DNA of 64,000 nucleotides, from contig NZ_JAHBOH010000001.1 in assembly GCF_018531375.1 (NCBI RefSeq), positions 1,550,001 through 1,614,000 on the forward strand. Reading direction: 5' to 3'. Below the pieces are notes generated by a model, which was not told the origin of the DNA, did not search any database, and saw nothing but the letters and a program-made list of their open reading frames with translations. Below are positions 52,312 to 60,979 of this stretch, piece after piece (the first letter of the stretch is position 1; every line of letters begins with the position of its first letter). The stretch is from Cellulomonas fulva. Lineage in GTDB: Bacteria; Actinomycetota; Actinomycetes; Actinomycetales; Cellulomonadaceae. The translations under genes and the position numbers were made by a program.

Positions 52312-54069
52312 ATGTTCTCCGCTCGTCTTGCCGCGCTCGTCGTCGCCACCGCGCTGGCGACGGCGACGGCGTTCGTCCCCGCGGCCGCACCCGCGGACGC
52401 TGCGCCGACCGTCACCACGAAGCTCACCGGACGCGCGCTGCTCCCTGACGGCTCGGCGGCCTCCCGCGTCGAGGTCCTCGCGGCTGACGCCGCGCGTCCG
52501 CTCCGTGACCCCGACGAGCTCGTCGTCGCCTCCGCGCCGGTCGGCCGGGCTGGTGCCTTCACGGTCAGCGCCCGGACAGCCGCCGGCCGGGGGGTCTACC
52601 TGAGGATCACCACCCCGAGCGCCGATCACGTCACGCAGTTCGTCGGCCGGGGCGGGACGCACGCCGCCGCGTACCCGTTGCTCGAGCCGATCACGGCCGG
52701 GGGCACCGTGGAGGTGGGGACGCAGATCCTCGTCGAGCGAGGCGCGCTCACGGTAACGGTCGGCGCGCCGGTCAGCTGCGTTCGCCTGCTCCTGCTGGAC
52801 GGCTCACCCGTGAGGCAGTCCTGCGGCTCGAGGGACTCGACCGCGTGGAGCTTCACCCGGCTCGCCCCGGGTCGGTACCGCGTGTCCGTCCTGTGGGAGT
52901 TCGGCATGGCGGAGGCGGGCTCCGCAGAGGTCCGCGTCTCGCCGAGCCGGACGACGAGCGTGCGGGTCGCCGTCGGGACCCGCACCGGTCTCGCCGGGAC
53001 GATCACGGACCCCGCCGGTCGGCCCGCCGCCGGAGTCGGTGTGCTCGCGGTCAGGGCCGCGGACGGGGCGATGGTCGGCGGCACCACCGACGCCCGCGGC
53101 CGGTACTTCCTGCTCGGGCTGCCGCCCGGCGGATGGCATCTCATGGTGAACACCGATGAGGCGGGCAGGACGCGTGAAGGCTGGTCCGGCGTCGAACGCA
53201 AGGTCGCCGTCCAGGCGGGTGAGGTCGACGAGGTCGACGTGCACCTGACGGTCGAGGGCCGGATCTCGGTGACGGCGCGTTCCACGGCCGGCCAGTGGGT
53301 CCGCCTCGAGGTCCACGATGCCACCGGCCGGCTCCGCGCCGTGACGAACGGCTTGGCCGCGGGTCCGAGCACCACGCTCGCGGTCGGCGGGCTCGCCCCC
53401 GGTACCTACGGGATCGTCCTGACGAGCCAGGGCCGGTACGCCGACCGGGCAGGCGTCGTGGTCCGGCGCGGGACGACGACCGCGGTCGGGCCGCTGACCG
53501 CGTCGGACCGCACCGTGACGGTGCACGGCCGCGTGGTGGGGGTCGCCGACGACGAACGGGTCACCGTCGCCGTGCGGCCGACGCAGGACCCGCAGTCTCG
53601 CGAGCGCGTCTCCGTCATCACTGAGCCGGGTGGGGCGTTCGAGGTCGACCGGCTGGTGCCGGGTGGCTACGAGGTCGAGGTGTCGACGTATCGCGACGGG
53701 CTGGGCTGGGGCTACCGGCGGCCGGTGCACGTCGACGCCGTCCTGGGCACCTCGTGGACTCTTCCTGCGCCGGTCCGCGTCGAGCGCGAGCTCGTCCACG
53801 CTCAGACGACGGTGCTCTGGCGAGGCAGGCCGGCGCCCGACGTGTTCGTCGATGACGGTCGCTTCTCCGGAGGTGCCCTGCGCAACTCGGGACAGACGGA
53901 CGCCGCCGGCAGCACGACCCTCGAGTGGGACGGTCGCGTGGTCACTCGGCTCTCGGCGCGGGCATGGGCGATCCCGGCGCCGTTGGTCCTGGACGTGGCC
54001 AGCCCGCTGGCGGTGGACGGCGTCGACGACCTGACGCAGGTCGTGGTCACGGGGGTCGTGGGCGAGTGA
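52312..54069 (+). CDS. secreted protein with carboxypeptidase-regulatory-like beta-sandwich repeats
   Basis: A 585-residue exported protein with a signal peptide (about 1-28, ending ADA). It is made of several beta-sandwich modules of the CarboxypepD_reg/CnaB-like type. Marks include LTGRALLPDGSAASRVEVLA, LAGTITDPAGRPAAGVGVLA, DARGRYFLLGLPPGGWHLMV and VPGGYEVEVST. No catalytic domain, anchor or sortase signal was seen. The ATG at 52312 is preferred because earlier codons overlap rsgA. It may be an extracellular adhesion or matrix protein; function unknown. Confidence 0.82.
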   Translation: MFSARLAALVVATALATATAFVPAAAPADAAPTVTTKLTGRALLPDGSAASRVEVLAADAARPLRDPDELVVASAPVGRAGAFTVSARTAAGRGVYLRITTPSADHVTQFVGRGGTHAAAYPLLEPITAGGTVEVGTQILVERGALTVTVGAPVSCVRLLLLDGSPVRQSCGSRDSTAWSFTRLAPGRYRVSVLWEFGMAEAGSAEVRVSPSRTTSVRVAVGTRTGLAGTITDPAGRPAAGVGVLAVRAADGAMVGGTTDARGRYFLLGLPPGGWHLMVNTDEAGRTREGWSGVERKVAVQAGEVDEVDVHLTVEGRISVTARSTAGQWVRLEVHDATGRLRAVTNGLAAGPSTTLAVGGLAPGTYGIVLTSQGRYADRAGVVVRRGTTTAVGPLTASDRTVTVHGRVVGVADDERVTVAVRPTQDPQSRERVSVITEPGGAFEVDRLVPGGYEVEVSTYRDGLGWGYRRPVHVDAVLGTSWTLPAPVRVERELVHAQTTVLWRGRPAPDVFVDDGRFSGGALRNSGQTDAAGSTTLEWDGRVVTRLSARAWAIPAPLVLDVASPLAVDGVDDLTQVVVTGVVGE

Positions 54070-54126
54070 CGTCGGTGGGCCCGAGGCCGGGGCTGCCGCC
54101 GGGTCGAGGTCCGCGCCGCACTGGGG

Positions 54127-54132
54127 CAGGAT
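54127..54132 (+). promoter_or_regulatory. -10 hexamer of a leaderless gene
   Basis: CAGGAT ends 7 nt before the GTG at 54140. Confidence 0.45.
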
Positions 54133-54139
54133 CGACGAC

Positions 54140-54511
54140 GTGCCTCGTCGTCGTACCGAGCCCGTGGTCGGCCGCGCCGCGCTCGCGGCGTGGCGGACCG
54201 ACCCCTCGTCGCTGCCCGACCGCCGGACGGCCGTACGGTTCACGCTCGAGGAGCTCGCCGAGGTCGCGCCCGGCAACAGCGTCGAGGTGCGCGTGCCGCC
54301 GGACGGCGCGGTGCAGGCCGTGCAGGGCCCTCGTCACACCCGCGGCACACCGCCCAACGTGGTGGAGACCGACCCGCAGACGTGGCTCGAGCTCGTGACC
54401 GGCGCGCTGGCCTGGGACGACGCGGTCCGCGACGGTCGGGTGCACGCGTCCGGCGAGCGCGCGAGCCTCGTCGACTGGCTGCCGCTGCAGGCCGCCCGCC
54501 CGCGTCCGTGA
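54140..54511 (+). CDS. sterol carrier family protein (bacterial SCP-like)
   Basis: A 123-residue protein. AVRFTLEELAEVAPGNSVEV, then HTRGTPPNVVETDPQTWLEL and GRVHASGERASLVDWLPL, match the short actinobacterial SCP-like proteins found near purL and purF. The ligand is unknown. Presence here supports conserved purine-region synteny rather than a purine role. Confidence 0.85.
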   Translation: MPRRRTEPVVGRAALAAWRTDPSSLPDRRTAVRFTLEELAEVAPGNSVEVRVPPDGAVQAVQGPRHTRGTPPNVVETDPQTWLELVTGALAWDDAVRDGRVHASGERASLVDWLPLQAARPRP

Positions 54512-54546
54512 CCTGCCGCGCTGCGGGTCAGGTCCCGGCACTCGCC

Positions 54547-54552
54547 TAAGAT
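54547..54552 (+). promoter_or_regulatory. -10 hexamer of a leaderless gene
   Basis: TAAGAT ends 6 nt before the GTG at 54559. Confidence 0.55.
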
Positions 54553-54558
54553 CCTGGG

Positions 54559-54963
54559 GTGCCGTCGACCCCCGATCAGCCCGCCGGACCCGAGCAGGAG
54601 CCGGTGCCGACGCCTGTGCCGAGCCCGGAGCAGGTGAGCGAGCCCGCCGTCCCGAGCGAGGCCGAGCTCGAGCGGGTCGCCGCGCCGGCCCGGGTGCGCC
54701 GCGCGCCCAAGTTCAGCGTCTTCATCGGGGCGGGCGCCGTCGTCGGCGCCGTCGTCGCGCTGCTGCTCGCCCTGCTGCTGGGCGGGTCGGACGACGACGC
54801 GGACGCCTCCTCGGTGCCGACCGGCACCGGGTTCATCTCCTTCCTCGACGGCCAGGGCGCGGTCAACACCGTGCTGGGCGTGACCGGGGCGGTGGTCGGC
54901 GGGTTCGTCGGCGGGGGCCTGGCGGTGCTCGCGGACCGCCGCAGCCGCGACCCGCTGCGCTGA
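54559..54963 (+). CDS. small membrane protein of unknown function
   Basis: A 134-residue protein. The Pro/Glu-rich cytoplasmic N-terminus (1-50) is followed by two transmembrane helices (about 54-74 and 98-122) around an acidic loop GGSDDDADASS. The end RRSRDPLR is basic. I do not recognise the family. The GTG start appears leaderless. It lies between the SCP-like gene and the CenA-like cellulase. Confidence 0.8.
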   Translation: MPSTPDQPAGPEQEPVPTPVPSPEQVSEPAVPSEAELERVAAPARVRRAPKFSVFIGAGAVVGAVVALLLALLLGGSDDDADASSVPTGTGFISFLDGQGAVNTVLGVTGAVVGGFVGGGLAVLADRRSRDPLR

Positions 54964-55143
54964 GTCGCACGGCCTAATCGATCCGGAGGACGTCGGGGCC
55001 TCGCCTCGTGCGGTGAGCGTCGGGTTTGCTCGTCGGGACCGGTCCCGGCGCCGCGGCGGTCCTCGCGTCAGTGCCGACGCGCGTGGACGAGACGGCGGAC
55101 GACGGGCCGGGCGACCGTGTCCGCAACCGCACGAGGAGCACCC

Positions 55144-56517
55144 ATGTCCACCCGGAGAACCGCGTTCGCGCTGCTCACGACGGCCGCTCTGGCCGTCGCG
55201 GGCCTGACCGCCGCAGCGACCGGCGCACAGGCCGCCGAGGGCTGCCGCGTCGACTACACCGTCCAGAGCCAGTGGCCCGGAGGCTTCCAGGCCGACGTCA
55301 AGGTCACCAACCTCGGCTCGTCGTTCTCGTCGTGGAAGCTGGACTGGTCGTTCGCGGCCGGGCAGCGGGTCACGCAGGCGTGGAACGCGACTGTCACGAC
55401 GAGCGGGCAGAGCGTCTCGGTGCGGGACGTCGGCTGGAACGGTGCGCTCGGCACCGGGGCCAGCGCGTCGTTCGGGTTCATCGGCTCGTACGCCACGGCC
55501 AACCCCACGCCGTCGTCGTTCACGGTGAACGGGACCGTGTGCACGGGGACGACGCCGACGAGCTCGCCGACGCCGACGCCCACGCCGACGCCGACGCCCA
55601 CGCCGACGCCGACCCCCACGCCGACGCCGACCCCCACGCCGACGCCGACGCCCACCCCGACGACGCCCCCGCAGCCCGCGGGGCAGCTCTACGTGGACAC
55701 GTCGAACCAGAGCTACGCCGCGTGGCAGCGCGCGTCCGGCACCGACAAGCAGCTGCTCGCGAAGATCGCGCTCACCCCGCAGTCGTACTGGGTCGGCAAC
55801 TGGACCGACGCCTCGCACGCGCAGGCCGAGGTGCGGGACGTCACCGGTCGCGCCGCCGCGGCGGGCAAGACCGTCTCGCTCGTCGTCTACGCGATCCCGG
55901 GCCGCGACTGCGGCTCCTACTCGGGCGGCGGCGTCGCCGAGTCCGAGTACGCGCGCTGGATCGACACCATCGCGCAGGGGATCACGGGACGTCCGATCGT
56001 CGTGCTCGAGCCGGACGCGCTCGCGCAGCTCGGTGACTGCGGCGGCCAGGGCGACCGCATCGGCTTCCTGCGGTACGCGGCGAAGTCGCTCACGCAGGCC
56101 GGCGGCCGCGTGTACATCGACGCGGGCCACTCGTCGTGGCTCTCGGTCGACACGGCGGTGAACCGGCTCAACCAGGTCGGGTTCGAGTACGCGGTCGGCT
56201 TCGCGCTGAACACGTCGAACTACCAGACGACCTCCACGACGCAGTCGTACGCCGAGCAGATCTCGCAGCGGCTCGGTGGCAAGGGCTACGTGATCGACAC
56301 CTCGCGCAACGGCAACGGCAGCAACGGCCAGTGGTGCAACCCGCGCGGCCGTGCGCTGGGCGACCAGCCGCGCCTGGTGAACGACTCCACCGGCCTCGAC
56401 GCCCTGCTGTGGGTCAAGCTCCCGGGCGAGTCCGACGGCACCTGCAACGGCGGTCCGGCCGCCGGCGCGTGGTGGCAGGAGATCGCCCTCGAGCTCGCGC
56501 GCAACGCGCACTGGTGA
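55144..56517 (+). CDS. cenA: secreted endoglucanase, CBM2-PT linker-GH6 (CenA-like)
   Basis: A 457-residue secreted cellulase. Signal peptide (1-32, ending QAA), CBM2 (about 34-137, beginning EGCRVDYTVQSQWPGGFQAD), a Pro-Thr box (about 139-176), then GH6. Catalytic acid Asp in YAIPGRDCGS; other essential Asp in VLEPDALAQL and LPGESDGTC. Layout and sequence closely follow C. fimi CenA, an inverting endo-beta-1,4-glucanase. AGGAG stands 7 nt before the ATG. The adjacent 180 bp upstream shows no CebR-like TGGGAGCGCTCCCA site. Confidence 0.95.
   Translation: MSTRRTAFALLTTAALAVAGLTAAATGAQAAEGCRVDYTVQSQWPGGFQADVKVTNLGSSFSSWKLDWSFAAGQRVTQAWNATVTTSGQSVSVRDVGWNGALGTGASASFGFIGSYATANPTPSSFTVNGTVCTGTTPTSSPTPTPTPTPTPTPTPTPTPTPTPTPTPTPTPTTPPQPAGQLYVDTSNQSYAAWQRASGTDKQLLAKIALTPQSYWVGNWTDASHAQAEVRDVTGRAAAAGKTVSLVVYAIPGRDCGSYSGGGVAESEYARWIDTIAQGITGRPIVVLEPDALAQLGDCGGQGDRIGFLRYAAKSLTQAGGRVYIDAGHSSWLSVDTAVNRLNQVGFEYAVGFALNTSNYQTTSTTQSYAEQISQRLGGKGYVIDTSRNGNGSNGQWCNPRGRALGDQPRLVNDSTGLDALLWVKLPGESDGTCNGGPAAGAWWQEIALELARNAHW
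55555..55665 (+). repeat. Pro-Thr linker tandem repeat
   Basis: Repeating CCGACGCCCACG-like codons for (PT)n in the CenA-like linker. Confidence 0.9.
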
Positions 56518-56554
56518 CGGGCGCACCGGACCGTCCGCACCGGTGAGCCGGCGC

Positions 56555-56591
56555 CGCGGCCGCCGCGACCTGACACGTCGCGGCGGCCGCG
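56555..56591 (+). terminator. cellulase terminator
   Basis: CGCGGCCGCCGCGAC (56555-56569), loop CTGACAC, GTCGCGGCGGCCGCG (56577-56591): a perfect 15-bp stem. Confidence 0.8.
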
Positions 56592-56608
56592 TTCGCGCGT
56601 GTGCGACC

Positions 56609-58165
56609 ATGGAGCACGTGGCCCCCCGCGCAGACGGTCGACTGAACCACGATCTCCTCCCCGACGAGAAAGGCCCCCAGGACGCCTGCGGCGTCTTCGG
56701 TGTCTGGGCTCCCGGCGAGGAGGTCGCCAAGCTCACCTACTTCGGGCTGTACGCGTTGCAGCACCGCGGGCAGGAGTCCGCGGGCATCGCGACGAGCAAC
56801 GGCTCCCAGCTCCTGGTCTACAAGGACATGGGCCTGGTCTCGCAGGTGTTCGACGAGACCGCCCTCAACGCCCTGCAGGGGCACATCGCGATCGGGCACG
56901 CCCGCTACTCGACCACCGGCGCGAGCAACTGGGAGAACGCCCAGCCGACGCTCGGTCCCACGGCCGCGGGCACGGTCGCGCTCGGCCACAACGGCAACCT
57001 GACCAACACCGCGGAGCTCGTCGAGCTGGTCGCGGAGCGGTACGGCAGCCAGCGCCGCGGCGAGCTCGCGCGCGGCAACACCACGGACACCGCGCTCGTG
57101 ACCGCCCTGCTGGCGGGCGACCCGGACCACACCCTCGAGGCCACGGCGCTCGAGGTCCTGCCCCGGCTGCGCGGCGCGTTCAGCCTGGTGTTCATGGACG
57201 AGCGCACGCTCTACGCCGCGCGGGACCCGCAGGGCGTGCGGCCGCTGGTCCTGGGCCGCCTCGAGCGCGGCTGGGTCGTCGCCTCGGAAACGCCCGCGCT
57301 GGACATCGTCGGCGCCAGCTACGTCCGCGAGGTCGAGCCGGGCGAGTTCATCGCGATCGACGCCGACGGTCTGCGCTCGACGAAGTTCGCGACGGCCGAG
57401 CGCGCGGGCTGCATCTTCGAGTACGTCTACCTGGCCCGGCCGGACACGACGATCGCGGGCCGCTCGGTGCACGCGGCGCGCGTCGCGATGGGTCGTCGGC
57501 TGGCCGTCGAGCACCCGGTCGAGGCGGACCTGGTCATCCCCGTGCCGGAGTCCGGCACGCCCGCCGCGGTGGGGTACGCGCAGGAGTCCGGCATCCCGTT
57601 CGGGCAGGGCCTGACCAAGAACGCCTACGTGGGCCGCACGTTCATCCAGCCGTCGCAGACGCTGCGCCAGCTCGGCATCCGGCTCAAGCTCAACCCGCTG
57701 CGGGACGTGATCCGCGGCAAGCGCCTGGTGGTGGTGGACGACTCGATCGTGCGCGGCAACACGCAGCGCGCCCTGATCCGCATGCTGCGGGAGTCCGGCG
57801 CGGCCGAGGTGCACGTGCGCATCTCCTCGCCGCCCGTCAAGTGGCCGTGCTTCTACGGCATCGACTTCGCGAGCCGAGCCGAGCTGATCGCCAACGGCCT
57901 GTCGCCCGCCGAGATCGCGGCGTCGCTGGGCGCCGACTCCCTGGGCTACATCTCGGAGGAGGGCCTCATCGAGGCGACGGAGCAGCCCGCGCACCAGCTC
58001 TGCACCGCGTGCTTCTCCGGCCGCTACCCCATCGAGCTGCCGCCCGCCGACCGGCTCGGCAAGCACCTGCTGGAGCAGAACGAGCTCCCGCTCGGCGCGC
58101 CCGAGGACGGGCTCGTCTCGATCATCCCCGGCGCTGGCGCCGCGACCGCACTGGAGCAGCCGTGA
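56609..58165 (+). CDS. purF: amidophosphoribosyltransferase PurF
   Basis: A 518-residue PurF, first committed enzyme of de novo purine synthesis (PRPP to phosphoribosylamine). The N-terminal nucleophile Cys (about Cys27 in QDACGVFGVW) follows a propeptide that is removed. The PRPP loop is VVVDDSIVRGNTQ (about residues 372-384). Later Cys residues (CIFEYVYL, PPVKWPC, LCTACFSG) fit the 4Fe-4S type. ATG at 56609 is used; a GTG at 56618 is an alternative. Overlaps purM by 4 bp. Confidence 0.96.
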   Translation: MEHVAPRADGRLNHDLLPDEKGPQDACGVFGVWAPGEEVAKLTYFGLYALQHRGQESAGIATSNGSQLLVYKDMGLVSQVFDETALNALQGHIAIGHARYSTTGASNWENAQPTLGPTAAGTVALGHNGNLTNTAELVELVAERYGSQRRGELARGNTTDTALVTALLAGDPDHTLEATALEVLPRLRGAFSLVFMDERTLYAARDPQGVRPLVLGRLERGWVVASETPALDIVGASYVREVEPGEFIAIDADGLRSTKFATAERAGCIFEYVYLARPDTTIAGRSVHAARVAMGRRLAVEHPVEADLVIPVPESGTPAAVGYAQESGIPFGQGLTKNAYVGRTFIQPSQTLRQLGIRLKLNPLRDVIRGKRLVVVDDSIVRGNTQRALIRMLRESGAAEVHVRISSPPVKWPCFYGIDFASRAELIANGLSPAEIAASLGADSLGYISEEGLIEATEQPAHQLCTACFSGRYPIELPPADRLGKHLLEQNELPLGAPEDGLVSIIPGAGAATALEQP

Positions 58166-59304
58166 CCCACCCGACCGACGCCGCGCAGGCGGCGCCGATC
58201 ACCTACGCCACCGCGGGCGTCGACACCGAGGCGGGCGACAAGGCCGTCGAGCTCATGAAGGACGCGGTGCGCGCGACGCACGGTGCCCGCGTGCTCGGGG
58301 GAGTGGGCGGCTTCGCCGGGCTCTACGACGCGAGCTTCCTGACCCGGTACCGCCGGCCGCTCCTCGCGACGTCGACCGACGGCGTGGGCACCAAGGTCGC
58401 GATCGCGCAGGCGCTCGACGTGCACCACACGATCGGGTTCGACCTGGTCGGCATGGTGGTCGACGACATCGTCGTGGTCGGCGCCGAGCCGCTGTTCATG
58501 ACCGACTACATCGCCACCGGCCGCGTGGTGCCCGAGCGCATCGCGGACGTGGTCCGCGGCATCGCCGAGGCGTGCTCCGTCGCCGGGACTGCCCTGGTGG
58601 GCGGCGAGACCGCCGAGCACCCGGGTCTGCTGGCGCCCGACGAGTACGACGTGGCGGGCGCCGCGACGGGCGTCGTCGAGGCCGACGAGCTCCTGGGCCC
58701 GGAGCGGGTCCGCGAGGGCGACGTCCTGGTCGCGCTCGCGTCGAGCGGCCTGCACTCGAACGGGTACTCGCTGGTGCGGGCCGTCGTCCGGGCCGCGGGC
58801 TGGGGCCTCGAGCGGCACGTCGACGAGCTGGGCCGGACGCTGGGCGAGGAGCTGCTCGAGCCCACGCGCGTCTACGCGTCCGACTGCCTCGCGATCGCCC
58901 GCCGCGCGGGCGTCGCCGGCGTCCACGCGTTCAGCCACGTCACCGGCGGGGGGCTGGCCTCGAACGTCGCACGCATCCTGCCCGCCGGCCTCGTCGCCGA
59001 CGTCGATCGCGGCGGCTGGACGCTGCCGCCCGTCTTCAGCCTGGTGCAGCGGCTCGGCCAGGTGCCGTGGACGGACCTCGAGGGCACCCTCAACCTCGGT
59101 GTCGGCATGGTTGCGGTCGTCGCGCCCGAGGCGGTGGACGGCGTGCTCGCGCAGGCCGCCGAGCTCGGTCTGCCGGCGTGGCCGCTGGGTGCCGTGCGCG
59201 CGGTGGACGACGAGCGTGACGTCGTCGGGGCGCCCGGGTTCGTCTCCGGCACCAAGGGCGTCGACGGCGGCGCGGTGCGCCTGACCGGGTCCTACCGCGT
59301 CTGA
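58162..59304 (+). CDS. purM: phosphoribosylformylglycinamidine cyclo-ligase PurM
   Basis: A 380-residue AIR synthetase that closes the imidazole ring of FGAM. ITYATAGVDTEAGDKAVELM at the start, LATSTDGVGTKVAIAQ, DLVGMVVDDIVVVGAEPLFM and HVTGGGLASNVARILP are the family marks. The GTG start overlaps the purF stop, so both are coupled. Confidence 0.97.
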   Translation: MTHPTDAAQAAPITYATAGVDTEAGDKAVELMKDAVRATHGARVLGGVGGFAGLYDASFLTRYRRPLLATSTDGVGTKVAIAQALDVHHTIGFDLVGMVVDDIVVVGAEPLFMTDYIATGRVVPERIADVVRGIAEACSVAGTALVGGETAEHPGLLAPDEYDVAGAATGVVEADELLGPERVREGDVLVALASSGLHSNGYSLVRAVVRAAGWGLERHVDELGRTLGEELLEPTRVYASDCLAIARRAGVAGVHAFSHVTGGGLASNVARILPAGLVADVDRGGWTLPPVFSLVQRLGQVPWTDLEGTLNLGVGMVAVVAPEAVDGVLAQAAELGLPAWPLGAVRAVDDERDVVGAPGFVSGTKGVDGGAVRLTGSYRV

Positions 59305-59342
59305 CCTCCGGCAGGGAGAGCGGTCCGGGCCCCGACGCGGGA

Positions 59343-59385
59343 CCCGGGTGGCACCCGGTCCGCGAGGAACCGGGCGCCACCCGGG
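59343..59385 (+). terminator. purFM terminator
   Basis: CCCGGGTGGC (59343-59352) pairs with GCCACCCGGG (59376-59385); the inner ACCCGGT and AACCGGG strands extend the stem. Confidence 0.8.
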
Positions 59386-59454
59386 ATCAGCAGCGAGAGG
59401 CGTGCGGCGGAGCGGACCTCGAGCGTCGATGCCGAGACGCCCTGCGGGCGGGGC

Positions 59455-59570
59455 TCGGCGCCGACGAGGTCAGCGCCCAGGATCGTAGTCGACGACCAGC
59501 GTCGACGATCTCCGCGCCGACCAGCTCCGCGCCGACGAGGTCACCGGCGCCGACGATCTCAGCGCTCGTC
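59455..59570. repeat. degenerate 15-bp repeats downstream of DUF3073
   Basis: Copies of GCGCCGACGAGGTCA and GCGCCGACGATCTC-like units. On the minus strand, in a frame other than DUF3073, they would read as VGAEL/VGAEI repeats. There is no gene support, so they are treated as a minisatellite. Confidence 0.55.
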
Positions 59571-59765
59571 GTCGACCCAGCGGCCGTAGTCCGCCTCGTC
59601 CGACTCGTCGGTGTCCACCGCGGCACCGCCGCCGCGTCGCTCACCGAGATCATGGCCGCGCGACGACAACTCCTGCTCAAGGGCTCGGTAGTTGGTGTCC
59701 GGGCTGAAGTACTTCAGCTCCCGGGCCACCTTCGTCTGCTTAGCCTTCTGACGGCCGCGCCCCAT
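59559..59765 (-). CDS. DUF3073 family protein
   Basis: A 68-residue protein. MGRGRQKAKQTKVARELKYF followed by SPDTNYRALEQEL is the DUF3073 signature; the C-terminal half is acidic and variable. Function is unknown. It is a regular neighbour of purM and bldC in actinobacteria. Confidence 0.9.
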   Translation of the reverse strand: MGRGRQKAKQTKVARELKYFSPDTNYRALEQELSSRGHDLGERRGGGAAVDTDESDEADYGRWVDDER

Positions 59766-60359
59766 GGCATCGACCCCCTCTTACGTGGATGCGGGGCGGC
59801 ACCGTGCGTACACGTGCGGCCCCGGGGTGCTGGATCGTCTCTTCGTGCGGCAACGGTACATGCAACACGAGTATTCCGGCCACTTGCGGGGCGGCGACGC
59901 GCGTCACGTTCACCCCACCTCCCCACGACCGGCCGCACGGCTGGTCGGGAGGGTCCGCGGACGCCGTGCTGCCGCCTCCGCGGTGGGGTCGCAGTGTCGT
60001 ATGGTGACGTTGCCAGCGAGTGGCCGACCGCGCCGGACGACACGGCCGGGGAGCCGGGCGACACGCCCGAACGGATCTGCGCGCTCACCGTGCGCGGGTG
60101 AAAAGTCCGGTTTATGGTGGCTCCACGGGGCGCTCACCAGCAGACTCGTCGGTTCACAAGACCGGGTTGTACCCTTTCGTAACGAAATCGTGTCCTGAAT
60201 GAACTGCCATGAGCGGTTTGCGCATGCTAGGGCCATCGGAGCGGTCTGGGACGGGTCCCGGGCCGACCGGAGGACCGGCGCGGGGCACGACCATCGACCA
60301 GGTGGCCACGCCGGGCGGGGAGTTCCGGTGGGTCGCAGCTCGCGTCAGGAGGCACCGTC
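59766..60359. other. 594-bp intergenic region upstream of DUF3073 and bldC
   Basis: No convincing gene is seen. It must contain the DUF3073 promoter (minus) and the bldC promoter (plus). Near 60170-60175, TACCCT and, overlapping it, the palindrome TTTCGT-A-ACGAAA (60175-60187) form a possible bldC promoter/operator. That would leave a leader of about 180 nt. Base composition is less GC-biased than the surroundings. Confidence 0.5.
60175..60187 (+). promoter_or_regulatory. 13-bp palindrome near the presumed bldC promoter
   Basis: TTTCGTAACGAAA is symmetric with a single central base and sits just downstream of a TACCCT -10-like hexamer. Confidence 0.45.
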
Positions 60360-60569
60360 ATGACCGTCAAGCCCGCTCCCAACGAGAACCTCCTCACGCC
60401 CTCCGAGGTCGCGACGCTCTTCCGGGTGGACCCGAAGACCGTCACGCGGTGGGCGAAGGCCGGCAAGCTGTCCTCGATCCGGACGCTGGGCGGCCACCGC
60501 CGCTACCTCGAGTCCGAGGTCCAGGCGCTCCTGTCGGGCGTCCCGCAGCAGCAGCGCGCCACCGACTGA
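60360..60569 (+). CDS. bldC: developmental regulator BldC (MerR-type HTH)
   Basis: A 69-residue DNA-binding protein nearly identical in pattern to Streptomyces BldC. LLTPSEVATLFRVDPKTVTR and WAKAGKLSSIRTLGGHRRYL form the winged MerR-like HTH, without an effector domain. BldC binds head-to-tail on direct repeats and controls development in Streptomyces; in non-sporulating relatives its role is less clear. AGGAGG precedes the ATG by 7 nt. Confidence 0.95.
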   Translation: MTVKPAPNENLLTPSEVATLFRVDPKTVTRWAKAGKLSSIRTLGGHRRYLESEVQALLSGVPQQQRATD

Positions 60570-60667
60570 GCGCGCCACGCGCCTAGGGGCCGCCGGCGGC
60601 CTCGTGCCCCGGCGGCTTCTTGCTGCGTCCGGCTTCTTGCTGCGTCCGGCTCTTGCTGCGTCGCTCG

Positions 60668-60979
60668 TCAGTCGTGACGGCGAGCGCGCAGGACGACCAG
60701 GGCCACCAGGACGACGACGCCGGCCACGGCGCCGCCCAGGACCTTGCGGGCGCGCGCCTGGTCCTCGGGTGCCGCATCTTCGCTGAGAGCGTCGTGCACC
60801 ATCTGCCGTGACGCCGCAGCGGCGGCCGCGGCCTGGGTCCGCGGGTCGAGCCGCGTGACGACCTCGTCGACGGTCGACGCGAGCTGCTGCCGCGTGACCG
60901 CGATCTGGGCCTCGAGCGCCAGGATCTCGGGCGTCGTGAACGGCACGACCGGCGTGTCCTCGGACTTCTCGTCGCTCAT
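60668..60979 (-). CDS. DUF3618 family membrane protein
   Basis: A 103-residue protein. TTPEILALEAQIAVTRQQLA and STVDEVVTRLDPR are the DUF3618 signature, followed by one C-terminal transmembrane helix (about 80-98). It overlaps the holin-like gene by 4 bp. Function unknown; usually paired with the next protein. Confidence 0.9.
   Translation of the reverse strand: MSDEKSEDTPVVPFTTPEILALEAQIAVTRQQLASTVDEVVTRLDPRTQAAAAAAASRQMVHDALSEDAAPEDQARARKVLGGAVAGVVVLVALVVLRARRHD

Noticed and set aside
59387-59680. Minus-strand frame with VGAEL repeats
   Set aside because: It overlaps DUF3073 in another frame and consists of a degenerate DNA repeat; no start signal.
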